From positions 154,918 to 190,282 of the forward strand of contig MU657210.1 in assembly GCA_026770575.1 (NCBI GenBank): DNA of 35,365 nt, read 5' to 3'. The position numbers and the translations under genes are program-made. The notes beneath the pieces were generated by a model. It saw only the letters and a list, made by a program, of their open reading frames with translations, was not told the DNA's origin and did no database searches. The stretch comes from Pelagophyceae sp. CCMP2097 (taxonomy: Eukaryota; Sar; Pelagophyceae). Positions 11,001-21,703 of this stretch are shown in pieces (the first letter of the stretch is position 1; every line of letters starts with the position of its first letter).

Positions 11001-11774
11001 CAAAAGTCGCGGCCGGGGTCCACCTCGCCGCGGCACTTGAGCTTGTACCCGAGCTGCGCCGCCTTGCGCTCCAGCAGCGACGCCGGCGCGCGGACGAGGC
11101 AGTAGACCTCGCGGCCGCCCGGCGCCACGCTCACCTTGAGCTGCAGGCCCGTGCGCGAGACCAAAACGTCGCACACGTGCTCGCGCACCAGACCCTCAAA
11201 CGCCGCGCGCGGGATGCGGTCGCCGCCCTGCGCCGTGCTCACCTAAACGACGGTGAAAGCATGGAGTCTCGGTTTTCCATAGAGCGGGCTTACCATGTCC
11301 GTGCGAAAGCGGGCGATCCACTCGCGGCGGAGCCAGTCGACTCCCGCGTTCTTCTTGTCCTCGTCGCCGGGCGTGGCTTGGAACCACATTTGTTCGATTT
11401 CGTTCCAGCTGACGCGGTCCTCGTCGCCCACGGCCTCGCGCTGAGCTTTTACAGCCTCGGCGTCGCCCAAACCGCCACCGACGCCGACGTCCACGGGGCG
11501 CTTGAAGATGATGAGGTAGTCGTACTTGTCCGCACAAGGGTCGAACTGCGCCGCCTGCGAGCCAGGGTGACGGGCGGGCCGAGATTTATAGAGGGGGCCC
11601 GGCAACGATTTTTCGAGAGTGGACGACGACGACGGTCGGTTGGGTGCCGCCGGCGACGCGACGTACCTCGGAGTCCGTCGGGTAGTTGCGGACTTGACGC
11701 ATCTTCACCCGGTCCGTCGGGAATTTGTAGCCCACGAGCGGCTCATTCAGCTCCTTTGAAGACTGCGAACCCAT
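8090..11774 (-). CDS. Anoctamin/TMEM16-family channel or lipid scramblase with C-terminal C2-like domain
   Basis: Predicted 1173-aa membrane protein. Exons on the minus strand are 11774-11667, 11554-11294 and 11242-8090. Introns are 112 nt (GTACGT...CGCAG) and 51 nt (GTAAGC...TTTAG), both phase 0. The N-terminal cytosolic region (to about residue 410) includes DKYDYLIIFKRP and WFERNWVF. The anoctamin membrane domain follows, with YFAWVGFYGYS, LNDGENHKTHTAFENNLI and QIRVDAYKLAALTRRP, all family hallmarks. The helices that carry the calcium site in TMEM16 proteins are present (EVLFQIRVDA, TELIGLIGVYTNA, IIEQVLLFAKVV). After the last helix there is a 200-residue tail. About residues 963-1130 begin LGMISLTVLEAEDVGDRRDP and include EIFIEIMDEAR, which looks like a C2 sandwich with an insert. 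Scramblase versus channel activity cannot be told from sequence. It is transcribed divergently from the PDZ-PH-GRAM gene. Confidence 0.93.
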
Positions 11775-12140
11775 GGTGCCGCAGGCGTGCGCTGCCGCGC
11801 GTCTCCGCCGCTCAGGCGCGCTCGACGCCGGTCGTCGCCCAAGGCGCGGCTATGCAATCCAATGGCTCGATCGACAAAGTTTTTTGGTTTTATGAAATTC
11901 GAGCCGGTGCAAAGCAACGGCCCTTGAATTGCTCAATTCGCGGCGCCGGCGCGGGGGCGGCGGGAGGCCCTCGTTTGAAGACGCTGCTGCGCCGGGGCCG
12001 CCCGCGTGGAAAAGAAGCCACGCGACCCTAATTTTGAACCAGTCACGACATCCTTCTTGGAGCTCTGGCGCGCGGCGCCTCGCGGCCCATCGGCGCCTTT
12101 TTGCATATCTTCCGCGCCGCGGCGTCCTCCCCGTCTCGCC
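11775..12140. promoter_or_regulatory. Shared divergent promoter region (anoctamin / PDZ-PH-GRAM gene)
   Basis: This 366-bp gap separates two ATGs pointing apart. It holds an AT-rich block (about 11875-11945, with TTTTTTGGTTTTATGAAATT) flanked by GC-rich sequence. No TATA box is clear. Because it is the only space between the two genes, it probably carries both promoters, which may couple their expression. Confidence 0.5.
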
Positions 12141-15100
12141 ATGCGGCTGGCCCCGTCGTCGCCGTTCTTCCAGGACTTTCACGTGGTGCTGGCCGATGAG
12201 TCGTTGGGCCTCGTGATGAAGCCCATGAACGAGTTTCCCGTCGTCAAGGTGCGAATTCTAAGACCCCCTAAAAGCGCCAAACGCCCGCTGGTGCATGCTT
12301 ACAAAGCCTCTGCCGAAGACGGTGAAGGCGGGAGCTGAAAGGGTCGACGCCGGAGAACGGTCAGGGTCGACGCCGGAGAACGGTCATTGCAGTCCGACGG
12401 CGGCGCGCTGATCTTTCGAGAGCCCTAGGGCGATAAGGCCCTCGATCGCCGCCGCTACAACCGATCTGCCGCTTAGACGCTGCGCAAGTCTTTCGACGGC
12501 TCGCCGGGCGCGGCAGAGCGCGCGGGCGTGACCAAGGGCTCGCTCCTCGTCGCGGTCAACGGAACAGAGACGGCCAAGCTCGGCTTCAAGGCCGCCATGG
12601 CAAAGGTCAAGGCCGCGCCGAGGTAAGCCGGCTGCGCGTGTGGTCCGTTGCCGACAGAGCGCTAGGCCCGTCACGCTGGGCTTCCGGCGGCTGCACGCGG
12701 TGCGCGACCCGGCGGGGCCCGACGGCAAGCCGCCGGCGCGGCGTTTATGGCAGGGCTACCTCTTTGCGCGCTTCGCCGCCGCGCGGTCGTGGACGGGCCG
12801 CTTCTACGTGCTAAGAGAGAACGGCGTGCTCAGTGGATTTGCCGGCAAGGACCTGGCCATGAACGACGACGACGGCGGCCGCGTCGAGGAGCTGCGCCTC
12901 GTCGTCGGCGGCGCGCTGCGCACGACGGCCGCCGACGTGGCCGCCGAGGCGCGCGGCGTGGGCGACTTGGGCGACGACGGCCGCGGCAACCTCGGCCCGC
13001 TCGCGCTCGCCGTGCCCTGCGACGGCGCCGCGCCCTGGGCCTTTTTCAAGTGCGAGTCCGAGGCCTCGAAGCTCGACTGGGTCGCCGCCGTGACGGCTCT
13101 GGCCATCGCTGCCGAGCTGGAGCGCGAGGCCGAGGGCGCAGAGGCCGACGAGTGTGGGGCGGCGGCTGACGACAGGCGCGGCGCGGGCACGACGGAGGCG
13201 ATTGGCGCGGCGCACGCGCCGTTTGACGCAAACGCGGCGGGCCGGCGCGTGCTTCGGCAGGGGTACCTCTGGATGAAACTCGGCTACGCGCGCGGCCACG
13301 ACGCTTGCGGAGAGCCGCAGGCGCGCGCGCTCGTCCGACTCGACGCCTCTTCCTCGGCGGCGCCGCCGGACTCGCCGGCGACTGCGGTGGGCGAGACGCA
13401 CCACCGCTTCGCTCTGAAGCAGGCAAAGGCATCTACCGCGACGGCGACACTGGAGCTGGCGGCGCGCCTCGAGCCGTGGCGCCGTCGGTGGTTCGTCCTC
13501 GCGCCGGGGCCCAGTGGGGCGCGGCTGCTTTGGTATCCCGCACCGCCTGCGGATGACTCGGAGTTCCCCTCGGGCGCCGCAGTCCTCGGCGGCGCAGCAG
13601 TCTCCGTGGCCGCGCTGCAGGACGAGCGCAGCGTGCAACTTTTAGACGGCGGCGCCGACGCGGTCGGCGACGGCGCAGCAAGGCATTTTGAATTCTCGCT
13701 CCTGGAGAAATCGCTCGCGGACCGCCGCCTCCTCAAGCTCCGCGCGCTGACGACTCCAGAAGGCGCCGAGTGGGTCCGCCTCCTCCGCGCCGCGTCAGAC
13801 GAGGCCGGCGGGCTCGAGTCGCGCAGGTCCACGTCGCCGGGGCTGGACGGCGAGACGCCGAGCGATGACGCTTCCGCGGACGAAGCGGCCAAAGCTGCTG
13901 CGCCCGCCGCGTCGCGGTCGCTGCCACCCGCGCAGCCGCGGTCGTTGCCGCCCGCGGCTGATAAGGGGCCGGAGACTGCGCAGGAGACGGCCGAGGCCGT
14001 GCGGCAGAAGCGCCTGTTGGCGTTCAATAAGGACCCCGCCCTCGTGCTCCGGACGCCGCAGGTCGCATACGAGCTCCTCGTGCCCGGCGACGGCGACACG
14101 GGCGGCGGCGTCGGCCGCGATGACTGGCGGAGAGTCGCGGGGCAGCACTTGCACCTCTTGTGCGACGCGTACGTCGCCGACGCCGTCTTCGACGCCCTCG
14201 TAGAGGCGGCGCCGCAGACGCCCGACGCCGGCGGCGCGCACCACCTCGGCGGCGCCGTGGGCCAGGTGCTGGGCGGCTTCTCGGCGCAAGCGCGCGGCCC
14301 GCGCAGCGCCGTCGATGACGACGACTCGGCAAATGCGTCTATGGGCTTCATGACTGCCATGATGGCCCCTTCCCCAGCGTCGGGCCACGGCGCCCACGCC
14401 CAAAGACTCTCGATCGTCACGCACGCCGCCAAAAGACTCGTCCGCGACGCCGGCGCCACGGTCTCCGACCTGCTCCTCCGCGAGACGGCCGTCTCCCGCA
14501 ACCTCTCGCTCCCCGGCGTCGCCGCCGCGCGCTCGCGCAGGCAGAGCGCCAACGTGCGCACGTCGCGCCGAGCGGCCGAGCCCATCGACGCCGCGCGCGA
14601 CTTGCGTTTGGACTACGACCCGTTCCGCCGCTACTGCGACGCGTGGCGCGACGCGACGTCGCCGGCGGGCGCGGACCACGACGCCTGGGACGAGCTGCGC
14701 GTAAGACTGGGCTTGCACAAGCTCGAGGCCCTCGTCCTCCGCGACGAGGCTTCCGACCGCTTGGAGGACGACGCCGCCCCGGCCGCCGACGCCGCGCCGG
14801 CCGCCGACGCGCCCGTCGTCTCGAGGCGCGGCGGCCTGCCCGCGGGCATCGACAAAGGGGCGCTCTACCTCACGGACCGCCACCTCATCGTCTACCGCGC
14901 CGCGTCGCGGACCGTACGCGTCGTGCCCCTCGCCGGCGTGCGCGGCTTCGTCATGGAGCTGTCCGAGCTGCAGCCGGACCTCCCTGCGGCGGCGGGCGCG
15001 GCGGCGTTTGTGCTCTGCGGCGCCGAGGTGCACACGGTCCGCCTCATGAAGACGTTTCAAGAGTCGGACGCAGGGGAAGACGAAGACTTTGAGGAGAAGG

Positions 15101-16979
15101 AGCAAAAGGGGCACGCAGGAAACGACGACTTCGACGCCATCGACGACGCTTTAGCGCGAGCGCTCGACGCCCCGCCGCCGCCCACCGCTGCCGCCACCGC
15201 CGTCCAAGCGGGCCGGTCCGAGAGCCCGCGGCCGGCGCCCGTCGAGTTGCCGCGCGCAAACGCAGAGGCCGAAGACGACGAGGCGTCCGAGGAGGAGGAC
15301 GAGGACGACGAGTTGGCCGAGGCGGGCGTCGGCCGCGTTTCGAGCAAGGGCGGCGCGTCTGCGCCCGTGGCGTGCGTCTGCGCGCGATACGTGATCACTT
15401 TGCCGAGGCTCCGCAAGGACACGCAGTGGTGCCGCGAGCGCCGAAGGCAGTGGCTTGAGGCTCTGAACGAACTCGTCGCCGCCGCGCGCGTCGACCGCGC
15501 CGTCAATGACGACGGCGACGCCGCGAGCGCCGAGGCGAAACCCTCTTTGCGTGGGGCGCTCGTCAGCCGCGCGCTCCTCCTCGGCTTCGCCCCTCCGACG
15601 GCAGCGGCGCGGCAGCCCGAGTTCCTGCGCCACGCGGCGGCGTTGGTCTGCGACGCTCAGCGCTTCCGCGGCGCCGCCGACGGGCCGCACGCCGGCGAGC
15701 AAGGGTGCTATTTTGAAGTCGAGCGCCGCAGAGCCTCGCTGTGGGCGGCGGCCAACCTCGTGCGGCGCGAGGCGCTGTACCGCGCACTGGGCCGCGCGCC
15801 AAAGGCCCTATTAGTCTGCACGGCGGCCACGGCCGCGCTCGACGGCGCCACGGGCGAATACCAGGAGGACGCCGTCGCCGCGCTCCTGGCCATGCTCGCC
15901 GCAGCCGGCTCGCTGCCCCTCGTGGCCCCGGCGGGCGCGGCTTTTATGGCGGATGCCTGCTGGCTTCGATGCCTCGCGGCGCGCGCGGCGCGCGCCGAGG
16001 ACTTTGAGCGCCGGCAGAAGCGAGCGTGCGAGGCGTTTGCGCCGCAAAGGCTCCGAGACGAGTGGCGCGTCTTCTGGGCGCACGTCGACCCCATCGTCGC
16101 CGCGGCTAGGTGCGTCTCCTTGGATGGTGGGGTCTTGAGGCCGCGTCAAGGCAGGCCCTCGTGTGCGCCGCCCCTAGAGTCCCGCGCCTCAGGTACAACT
16201 TCAATCATTTCCGCAACTGGTCCGACCCGCCTTTGAGCGCGGGCGTGCTCTTCCTGCTCCTCCTCGTCGCCGCCCTAGACTGCGTCGCTTTGCTGCCGTC
16301 GATGATGCTGCTGGGCTACGCCTACGCCGTTTACCGCAACAAGGACGTGCTCGCGACGGCGCGCGCCCAGCGGCGCGCGCGGAGGCGCGACCTGGCCGAG
16401 AAGCGCGACGCCATCGCCGCCGCCGCGCCGCCGCAGATGCCCGTGCCCGGCCGCTTCGCGCCGCTGCGCAAGTTGCTGCCCTTCCCGCGACCCGTTCGCG
16501 GCGGCGGCGACGACGAGCCCGCGCCCACGGCGCCGTCGCCCGCGGCGGCCGAGGAGAAGCGGTCTTTGGCGGCTTTAGCGGGGACGACGCAGGACCTGGC
16601 GACGCGCCTTGAGGGCCGTTTGCTGGGCCCGCTGCGGCAGCTGCGGGCGGGGCTGGCCAAGACGCAGGCATTTTTGCACCGGCACAACACCAACCTCCTC
16701 CGCTTCCGCGCGCTGCACCGCTGGGCGGACGAGCGGGCGACGAAGATCTTCATCGCGATGCTCTGCCTCGGCGGGGCGGTGCTCGCGCTCGCGCCGTTCC
16801 GGGCTGTGTACGCCATGGCCGTCTGCGGCGCGTTCATCGAGCCCCTCTTGCCAAACACGGGCATCAAGGCCGCCCTTCTGCGCGACCTCGTCCAGCGCCT
16901 GCCCCTCGCCGCGCGCACGCACGGCAACGTCCATATCGCTGCTCTGCAGCGCAGGCAGCTCAGAGCATCGCGCGGCTGA
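12141..16979 (+). CDS. Large PDZ-PH-PH-GRAM protein with C-terminal membrane anchor
   Basis: Predicted 1494 aa from exons 12141-12248, 12477-12622, 12666-16109 and 16193-16979. Introns are 228, 43 and 83 nt, with donors GTGCGA, GTAAGC and GTGCGT. The first three exons assemble a PDZ domain (residues about 10-93: ADESLGLVMK, AGVTKGSLLVAVNG, PVTLGF). PH domain 1 spans about 112-230 (WQGYLFARF, GRFYVLRENG, KLDWVAAVTAL). PH domain 2 spans about 280-467 (GYLWMKLG, RRRWFVLAPG, AEWVRLL), with a long internal loop. A GRAM-like segment lies at about 810-850 (KGALYLTDRHLIVYRA). The C-terminal exon has hydrophobic segments at about 1251-1280 and 1416-1452, with an amphipathic linker (QDLATRLEGRLLGPLRQLR) between them that recalls the C-terminal anchor of MCTP proteins. 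A role in tethering membranes or sensing phosphoinositides is inferred from the domains. I know no named orthologue. Confidence 0.85.
12341..12386 (+). repeat. Exact 23-bp tandem duplication inside intron 1
   Basis: The unit starting GGGTCGACGCCGG and ending GAACGGTCA is present twice without spacing (12341-12363 and 12364-12386), inside the 228-nt first intron of the PDZ-PH-GRAM gene. Perfect identity indicates a recent event. Confidence 0.85.
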
Positions 16980-17092
16980 GCCGAGCCGAGAATAGGCGCG
17001 CCGCATGTTTCTAGAGCGACGTGCTGCCACTCGGCCCAAATGCCGACGAGGTGCCCACAGTCTCAATCATCGCGCGTAAATTCGCACCGGAA
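16980..17092. other. Short convergent intergenic gap
   Basis: Only 113 bp separate the stop of the PDZ-PH-GRAM gene from the predicted stop of the oppositely transcribed glycosyltransferase-like gene. It should contain both polyadenylation regions, which may overlap. No hairpin or other signal stands out. Confidence 0.35.
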
Positions 17093-18464
17093 TCATTTAC
17101 TGTGGGACGCTCTGTCATCGCTCCGTCGGGGGCCCTCTCCTCGGGCGGCCGTTGCGGATCTGGTTTCGGACCGCGTTGCGGATGCCCGCCTCTCGCTTTT
17201 GGTTGCGGATGGCCCAGTCTGCAAGCGGCGGCGCCTGTGCGGGGCGACCGTCGGGGGGGTGCTTCCGTCGGTGAGCGGGGTTCTCTCCCGGGTGTCCTCA
17301 GGCGACGGACGATATCGCGCGGAGCCGCTTACCAGGCCGCCGGGGACGAGTTCGCGGCAGTCGCCGCGGCAGGCCTTGTGTCGGTCTGGCCTGCAATACT
17401 CGAGGCAGACGTCGTTGTCTGCCACCACGCCCGTGGCCCGCACGCGCTGCGCTCTGAGCGACAGCGGCGAGAGCGATACGGTGGCGTCGCGCGCCAGGGC
17501 CCACTTGAGGAAGGACTCGCTTCGAACAAAGTGCATGGCCGCGTAGCGCTGGACGGCGTCGTACCGCAGCCCAAACGCCGCCGCCGCAAAGACGCCCGCA
17601 AAGGCGACGCGGTCGTTGAGGCCCGACCATTGGTGCCAGTACGGCGTCAGCAGCTCGGACGGTTTGAGCGCGAGCAGCCTACGACGGGCCGATGCCACGA
17701 CGGGCCGATGCCACGCGCGCGCGCGCATACGGGGCCGGGCGCGCCTCGACGGCGGCCAGCGGAGGCACGCACTGGTCGACGTCGACTTTGTCGAGGACCT
17801 TGAGGTCTGGTCTGATGTACAGCACGGCGTCGTAGTAGGCGTCGCCGCCGACGCTGGCCTGGGCCTGCCAGAGCTGCGTCACAAGCTTGAGGCTTCCGAG
17901 CTGCCGCAGCATGTTCTGCATGTTGGCCCCGGCGTATCGCTTGTCCAGGCCCATGAGCTGGGCGAGGTCGGCGTCGCGCGCCCAGCGGACCTGGTCCGTG
18001 ATGGCGTAGCCGCGCAGGCCCGAAGAGTTGAGCAATCGAAGCTCCTCCTGCGCCGCCGCCAAACTAGAAGCGTCGCCCTCGCCGACCCTGCGGACAGGGC
18101 CATCGCCAACGAGACGCAGGCCGACGTTGCAACAAGGCCGCCGCGGCACCAGACGGCTCGAGGCCGCCGCGGCACCAGAGACTCTGCTGCGGTTTCGGAC
18201 GCACCACGTGTGGAAGAAGACGTCTGCTTGGACGCATGCCTCGCGGAGCGGCTGGAGGACGTGGCCGCGGATGGAGGCGAGCGTGTGCCGCAGCGACCGG
18301 TTGAGGCCGTAGAAACAGACCGCGACTCGGGCCACGCGCCTCGACGCGCACGCGCCGGCCGCGGCGGCCGACGAAGCTTCGGCGGCGGCGGCGGCGGTGG
18401 CGGGCGCCGCGGCCGCGGCCGTCGGCGCCGCGAGGAGAAGCAGCCACACTGCGGCGGCGCGCAT
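17093..18464 (-). CDS. Secreted or lumenal glycosyltransferase-like protein of unknown function
   Basis: The start at 18464 gives MRAAAVWLLLLAAPTAAAAA, a clear signal peptide. Exon 1 is 18464-17773. A 94-nt intron (GTGCGT...CGTAG, 17679-17772) leads to exon 2 from 17678, joining KVLDKVDVDQLLALKPSELL in frame. Other donors nearby were rejected on frame. The core shows RVAVCFYGLNRSLRHTLASI, ADVFFHTWCVRNRS, DAVLYIRPDLKVLD and HQWSGLNDRVAFAG, then FVRSESFLKWAL. This order resembles uncharacterised lumenal sugar-transferase-like proteins of algae and large DNA viruses. The assignment rests on memory of the motif pattern and is tentative. The C-terminus is uncertain: a GTAAGC donor at 17332 and a CAG acceptor at 17219 would remove 114 nt in frame. 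Read straight through or spliced, the stop is near 17093. Confidence 0.7.
17151..17210. repeat. Three copies of GTTGCGGAT
   Basis: GTTGCGGAT occurs at 17151-17159, 17175-17183 and 17202-17210, about 25 bp apart, in the doubtful C-terminal part of the glycosyltransferase-like gene. The spacing suggests a decayed tandem duplication. It adds to the doubt that this part is conserved coding sequence. Confidence 0.55.
17682..17713. repeat. Exact 16-bp tandem duplication inside an intron
   Basis: CGACGGGCCGATGCCA is repeated head to tail at 17682-17697 and 17698-17713, within the 94-nt intron of the glycosyltransferase-like gene. Confidence 0.85.
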
Positions 18465-18907
18465 CGGCCTCTGCCGCCGGGGCCCTCTGGACCCGCCGGG
18501 CATCGGGTGCGGCAACGCGGCTAGACGGCTGCGCGTCTGCGGGCAAGCTGGCAGACGACTCACCTGAACCGCCGCTCCATCGTCCTTTGACCCCTGCCAG
18601 TGGGAGATGGCCTTTTCCTCCGAGCCAGAGCGTGCTGAGGGAAATTCATGGACGGGCCGGGAATTCATGGAAAATTGCTGCTTGCGGCCGGCGGCGGCGA
18701 CCGGGATTCGTCTAATTTGTTCGGCTTCAACCGCAGACGCACCCACAACGCACGTGGGTCCCGAGGATGCGATAGTCAAGGCTGTTGGTCGGGTCCCTTT
18801 GTACCGAGAGCCCCATCCTTGCAAAGGCCTCTTTATAGATGCTGCAGCGTCCCACCCGGCGCGTCGCCCCTTTTGGCGGCGCTGGATGCCTCTCCGTCGA
18901 TTCCCGT
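18465..18907. other. Intergenic region upstream of the glycosyltransferase-like gene
   Basis: This 443-bp stretch lies between the stop of the CRAL-TRIO membrane gene and the start of the glycosyltransferase-like gene; both genes are on the minus strand. It has lower GC around 18600-18740, including a near-duplicate GGAATTCATGGA / GAAATTCATGGA near 18640-18671. No conserved coding frame is present. Confidence 0.4.
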
Positions 18908-21703
18908 CTACGACGTGGCCTCGTCGGCCTCGATGGCGTCGTCGACGCAGCGCTGGACGTCGCGCGCGGGGAGTTCGAGCAAGGCCATGCAGTTTGTCGC
19001 CGGTGCCCTCCCGAGCGCCACGTCGCCGATGACCTGCTTGTAGACGAGGAGCGAGAGAGCGTACAGCGCCGCCGACGCGATCGCGGTGACGGTGAGGCCC
19101 AGCGAGACGTCGCAGGGGAAGGGCCGCTTCTGCCTTAAAGCCTCGCGCACGAGCAGCGCCGCGCCGAGCGTGCCCGCCACGTCGCCGCAGAGCTCGGCGC
19201 CGTGGAGCGCCGCGCAGCCGCGCGTCGCGCGGCCCGCGACGTCGAGCGACGCGCGCGCCGCCGCCACGGCGAAGTGCGCGTTGACGGACACGATGACTGC
19301 GCAGGCCACGAGGACGACGACGACCGTCGGCGACCCGCGCGGCAGCAGGCCGTCAGAGGCGAGCGTCGGCAGCTGCGGCAGCGCCAGCAGCACGAGGCCC
19401 TGGAGCCCCGCGCCGACGCGGAAGGCGCGCAGCGGCGCGACGCGCGGCATGGCCGCGAGCGCTCTCGGCGCGCGGGCCGCGAGGAGCGCGAGGAGCGCGG
19501 CGGCGGCGACGGCGACGGCGGCGGCGTCGCAGCGCCGGAGGCCGAGGCCGCCCCTGCCGACGGGCGCCACGATCCAGGGCAGCCCGACGGCGCAGAGGGC
19601 TCCGCGGCAGGCGCAGGCCACGAAGACGCTCAGGTACAGCAGCGCGACGAGCCAGGGCCGCGCGGCGCCGTCGCCGTCGCCCGTCGCCGCCGCGCGCGGT
19701 GGCGCGGCGGCATAGGCGCGCGGGACTGCAAACGACTCTGGCAAAGTGCGCCAGAGGTCGGCCGTCGTCCGCGCGCGGAGCGAGCCCAGCTGCGCGTCCG
19801 TGCTCAGGGCGCGCCGTAGAGTCGCCGCCTGGATGGCGAGGATCATCTCGTCGTCGTCGTCGTCGGCCGCCGCCGCCTGGCCCTCGCCGGCTTCGGCGTC
19901 TGCGTCTGCGTCGTCCAAAAGCCACCTCTGCTGCGACTCGGAATAATAAAACTTGTTCTCCGACCCCAGAAACGCGGCGCGCGGGCCCGCGCCCGCGCCG
20001 CCGCCGACGAGGCGCCGCCACCACGGCGCCGCCGCCGCGGTGTTGGATGGCCGCTCGACGGGCGGCCTCGCGACGTCGTGGAGCGCGGCCGGCCGCGCCA
20101 CCTCGGGCGCGGGCTGCCTGCTTGCGAGCTGTTTGCCGGCGTTGAGGACGCATGCGGCCTCGAGCATGGCGAGCTCGTCGTCGGAGTGTCCGAGGGGCTT
20201 GTCTCCGCCGTACTCTTGCGGCAACTCGCGCCGGTCGCAGAGCGCGTCCAGCGCGGCAGCGTAGTCCGTGCCGACGATCTGGACCTTGTCCCGGAGCTCG
20301 CGGGGTAGCACGCGCTGCACGCCGCGCCACGCGGCGTGGAACCACGAAGGGGCGTTGATGACGACGATTCTCCGCACTCGGAAAGGCATCAAGTTGTTTA
20401 ACACGTCAGACGCCGTGCCCACAAGGCGGAAGAATAAAGCGTTCACCTCCTTCAAACGCAAACCCTGGACGTCCATGACGGTGACTAGCCGCGTCTCCTC
20501 GCCCTCGAAATGCCAGGAACAGAATTCGTGCACGAAGAGAAAGTGCCGAAACGCCTCTGCGATGGACACTTCTCCGCTGCGGAGGAACGACGTGTCCAGG
20601 TTGCCCAGCAGCTCCCAGATGACGCGCTCGCCCTCGCGCGTCACGCCGTGCAAGGAGTGCGGGTACAGCATCTTGCACGCGTTGTACTTTGGCTGCGGCG
20701 AATGAAGCACGCTCGCCACGTCGTTCGCCGCGCGCCTAAGTCGACGCGGTAATGCGCAGTCGACGCGGGACGGCCACGCGGCCACTGACCACGCGACCGT
20801 GGACTGCCATCGCCGCGCGCCTGCGGTGGCGCCGGCCGTCTCGATGTAGAGCGCCGGCACGGCGTCCATCACGGCGTCTAATTCGTCTTCGTACTCGGGC
20901 AACGCGGCGGCGCGGTCGAGGCGCCGCCGCCGCGCGCGCCGGCAGGCCTGGAGGAAGAAGATGAGGGCCGACGCGGCGCCGCCGGCGAGCGCGACGAGGG
21001 GCGCGTGCCGCAGCAGCGCCGCCAGCTTGGCCACGCGGCGCGCGCCGACCTAACACAGCCATCAGACACGTGGCCTTTGTGTCGGAGGAAGCGCTTGTAT
21101 CACAGGGGCCTCTGCATGAAGTTGCCTCCGCGATGAAGACGCGGCCTTGACGGTAAAGAGCGGCGCTGCCGACCCGAGCGCCACGCCGATGAGCCGCGAC
21201 GACGTCCGCCGCTGCTCCGCGTCGCGCTGACCCCAGACCACCTGGCGCGATGCTCGGCGCGCGCACGCAGGGAGAGACGGCACAGGGACGCGGCGGCGGG
21301 GTTTCGTGTCTGTACGACGTCGATCGTGCTCAGCTGCGCGGCGCTCGCGGCGACGACACTGCACGCGACGCGCCACGACACGGCATGGCGCACAGACCGC
21401 GAGCCGCCGAGGCCGACGTGCCTGCGGGGCGTATCAGCCACTGTGCAGTCACTCAAGAACGATCGACGGCCCCACTCACAGGCAGAGCAACGCGACGGCC
21501 TCGAGCTTGATGACTGCGCCGCGGACGTTATCGCCGGCGAGCCACCTCGCGGCGATGCGGCCCAAAAGCCGGCCGAGGCGCTCGCCGATTGCGGCTGCGG
21601 CGCAGACGTAGCCCCAGGCTAATACTCGCTTGCGAAGGTCGCGCTTCAGTGCCTCATCGTCGCCGGCGAGGAACCGCGGCCCAAACGGCGGGAAGACAGA
21701 CGC
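18908..21703 (-). CDS. Multipass membrane protein with a CRAL-TRIO (Sec14-like) domain between two membrane halves (5' end unresolved)
   Basis: Exons that join in one frame are 21703-21480, 21421-21316, 21241-21152 and 21049-18908, 853 aa in all. More coding sequence probably lies upstream. Introns are 58 nt (GTGAGT...CCGCAG), 74 nt (GTACAG...CGCCAG) and 102 nt (GTCAAG...TGTTAG). The third donor is the weakest. The first exons give hydrophobic segments (RVLAWGYVCAAAAIG, LEAVALLCLHVGLGG, WRVACSVVAASAAQ, LIGVALGSAAPLF, VALAGGAASALIFFL). A CRAL-TRIO domain follows (CSWHFEGEETRLVTVMDVQG, RRIVVINAPSWFHAAWRGVQ, KVQIVG). After an acidic linker come six more helices, from PWLVALLYLSVFVACA to SAALYALSLLVYKQ, and a short tail. 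The last six resemble half of an MFS transporter. CRAL-TRIO domains bind phosphoinositides or other lipids. A lipid-gated or lipid-handling transporter is an inference. Confidence 0.7.

Noticed and set aside
13795..15114. A 439-codon minus-strand frame within the PDZ-PH-GRAM gene.
   Set aside because: Arg/Val/Gly-rich shadow. The plus frame holds recognisable PH and GRAM segments.
17679..17728. A 50-nt intron with donor GTATGC at 17728 in the glycosyltransferase-like gene.
   Set aside because: It puts the second exon out of frame. The GTGCGT donor at 17772 works.
8090..18464. Neighbouring genes as an operon-like cluster.
   Set aside because: Genes are on both strands with their own introns and gaps. 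Only divergent promoter sharing is supported.
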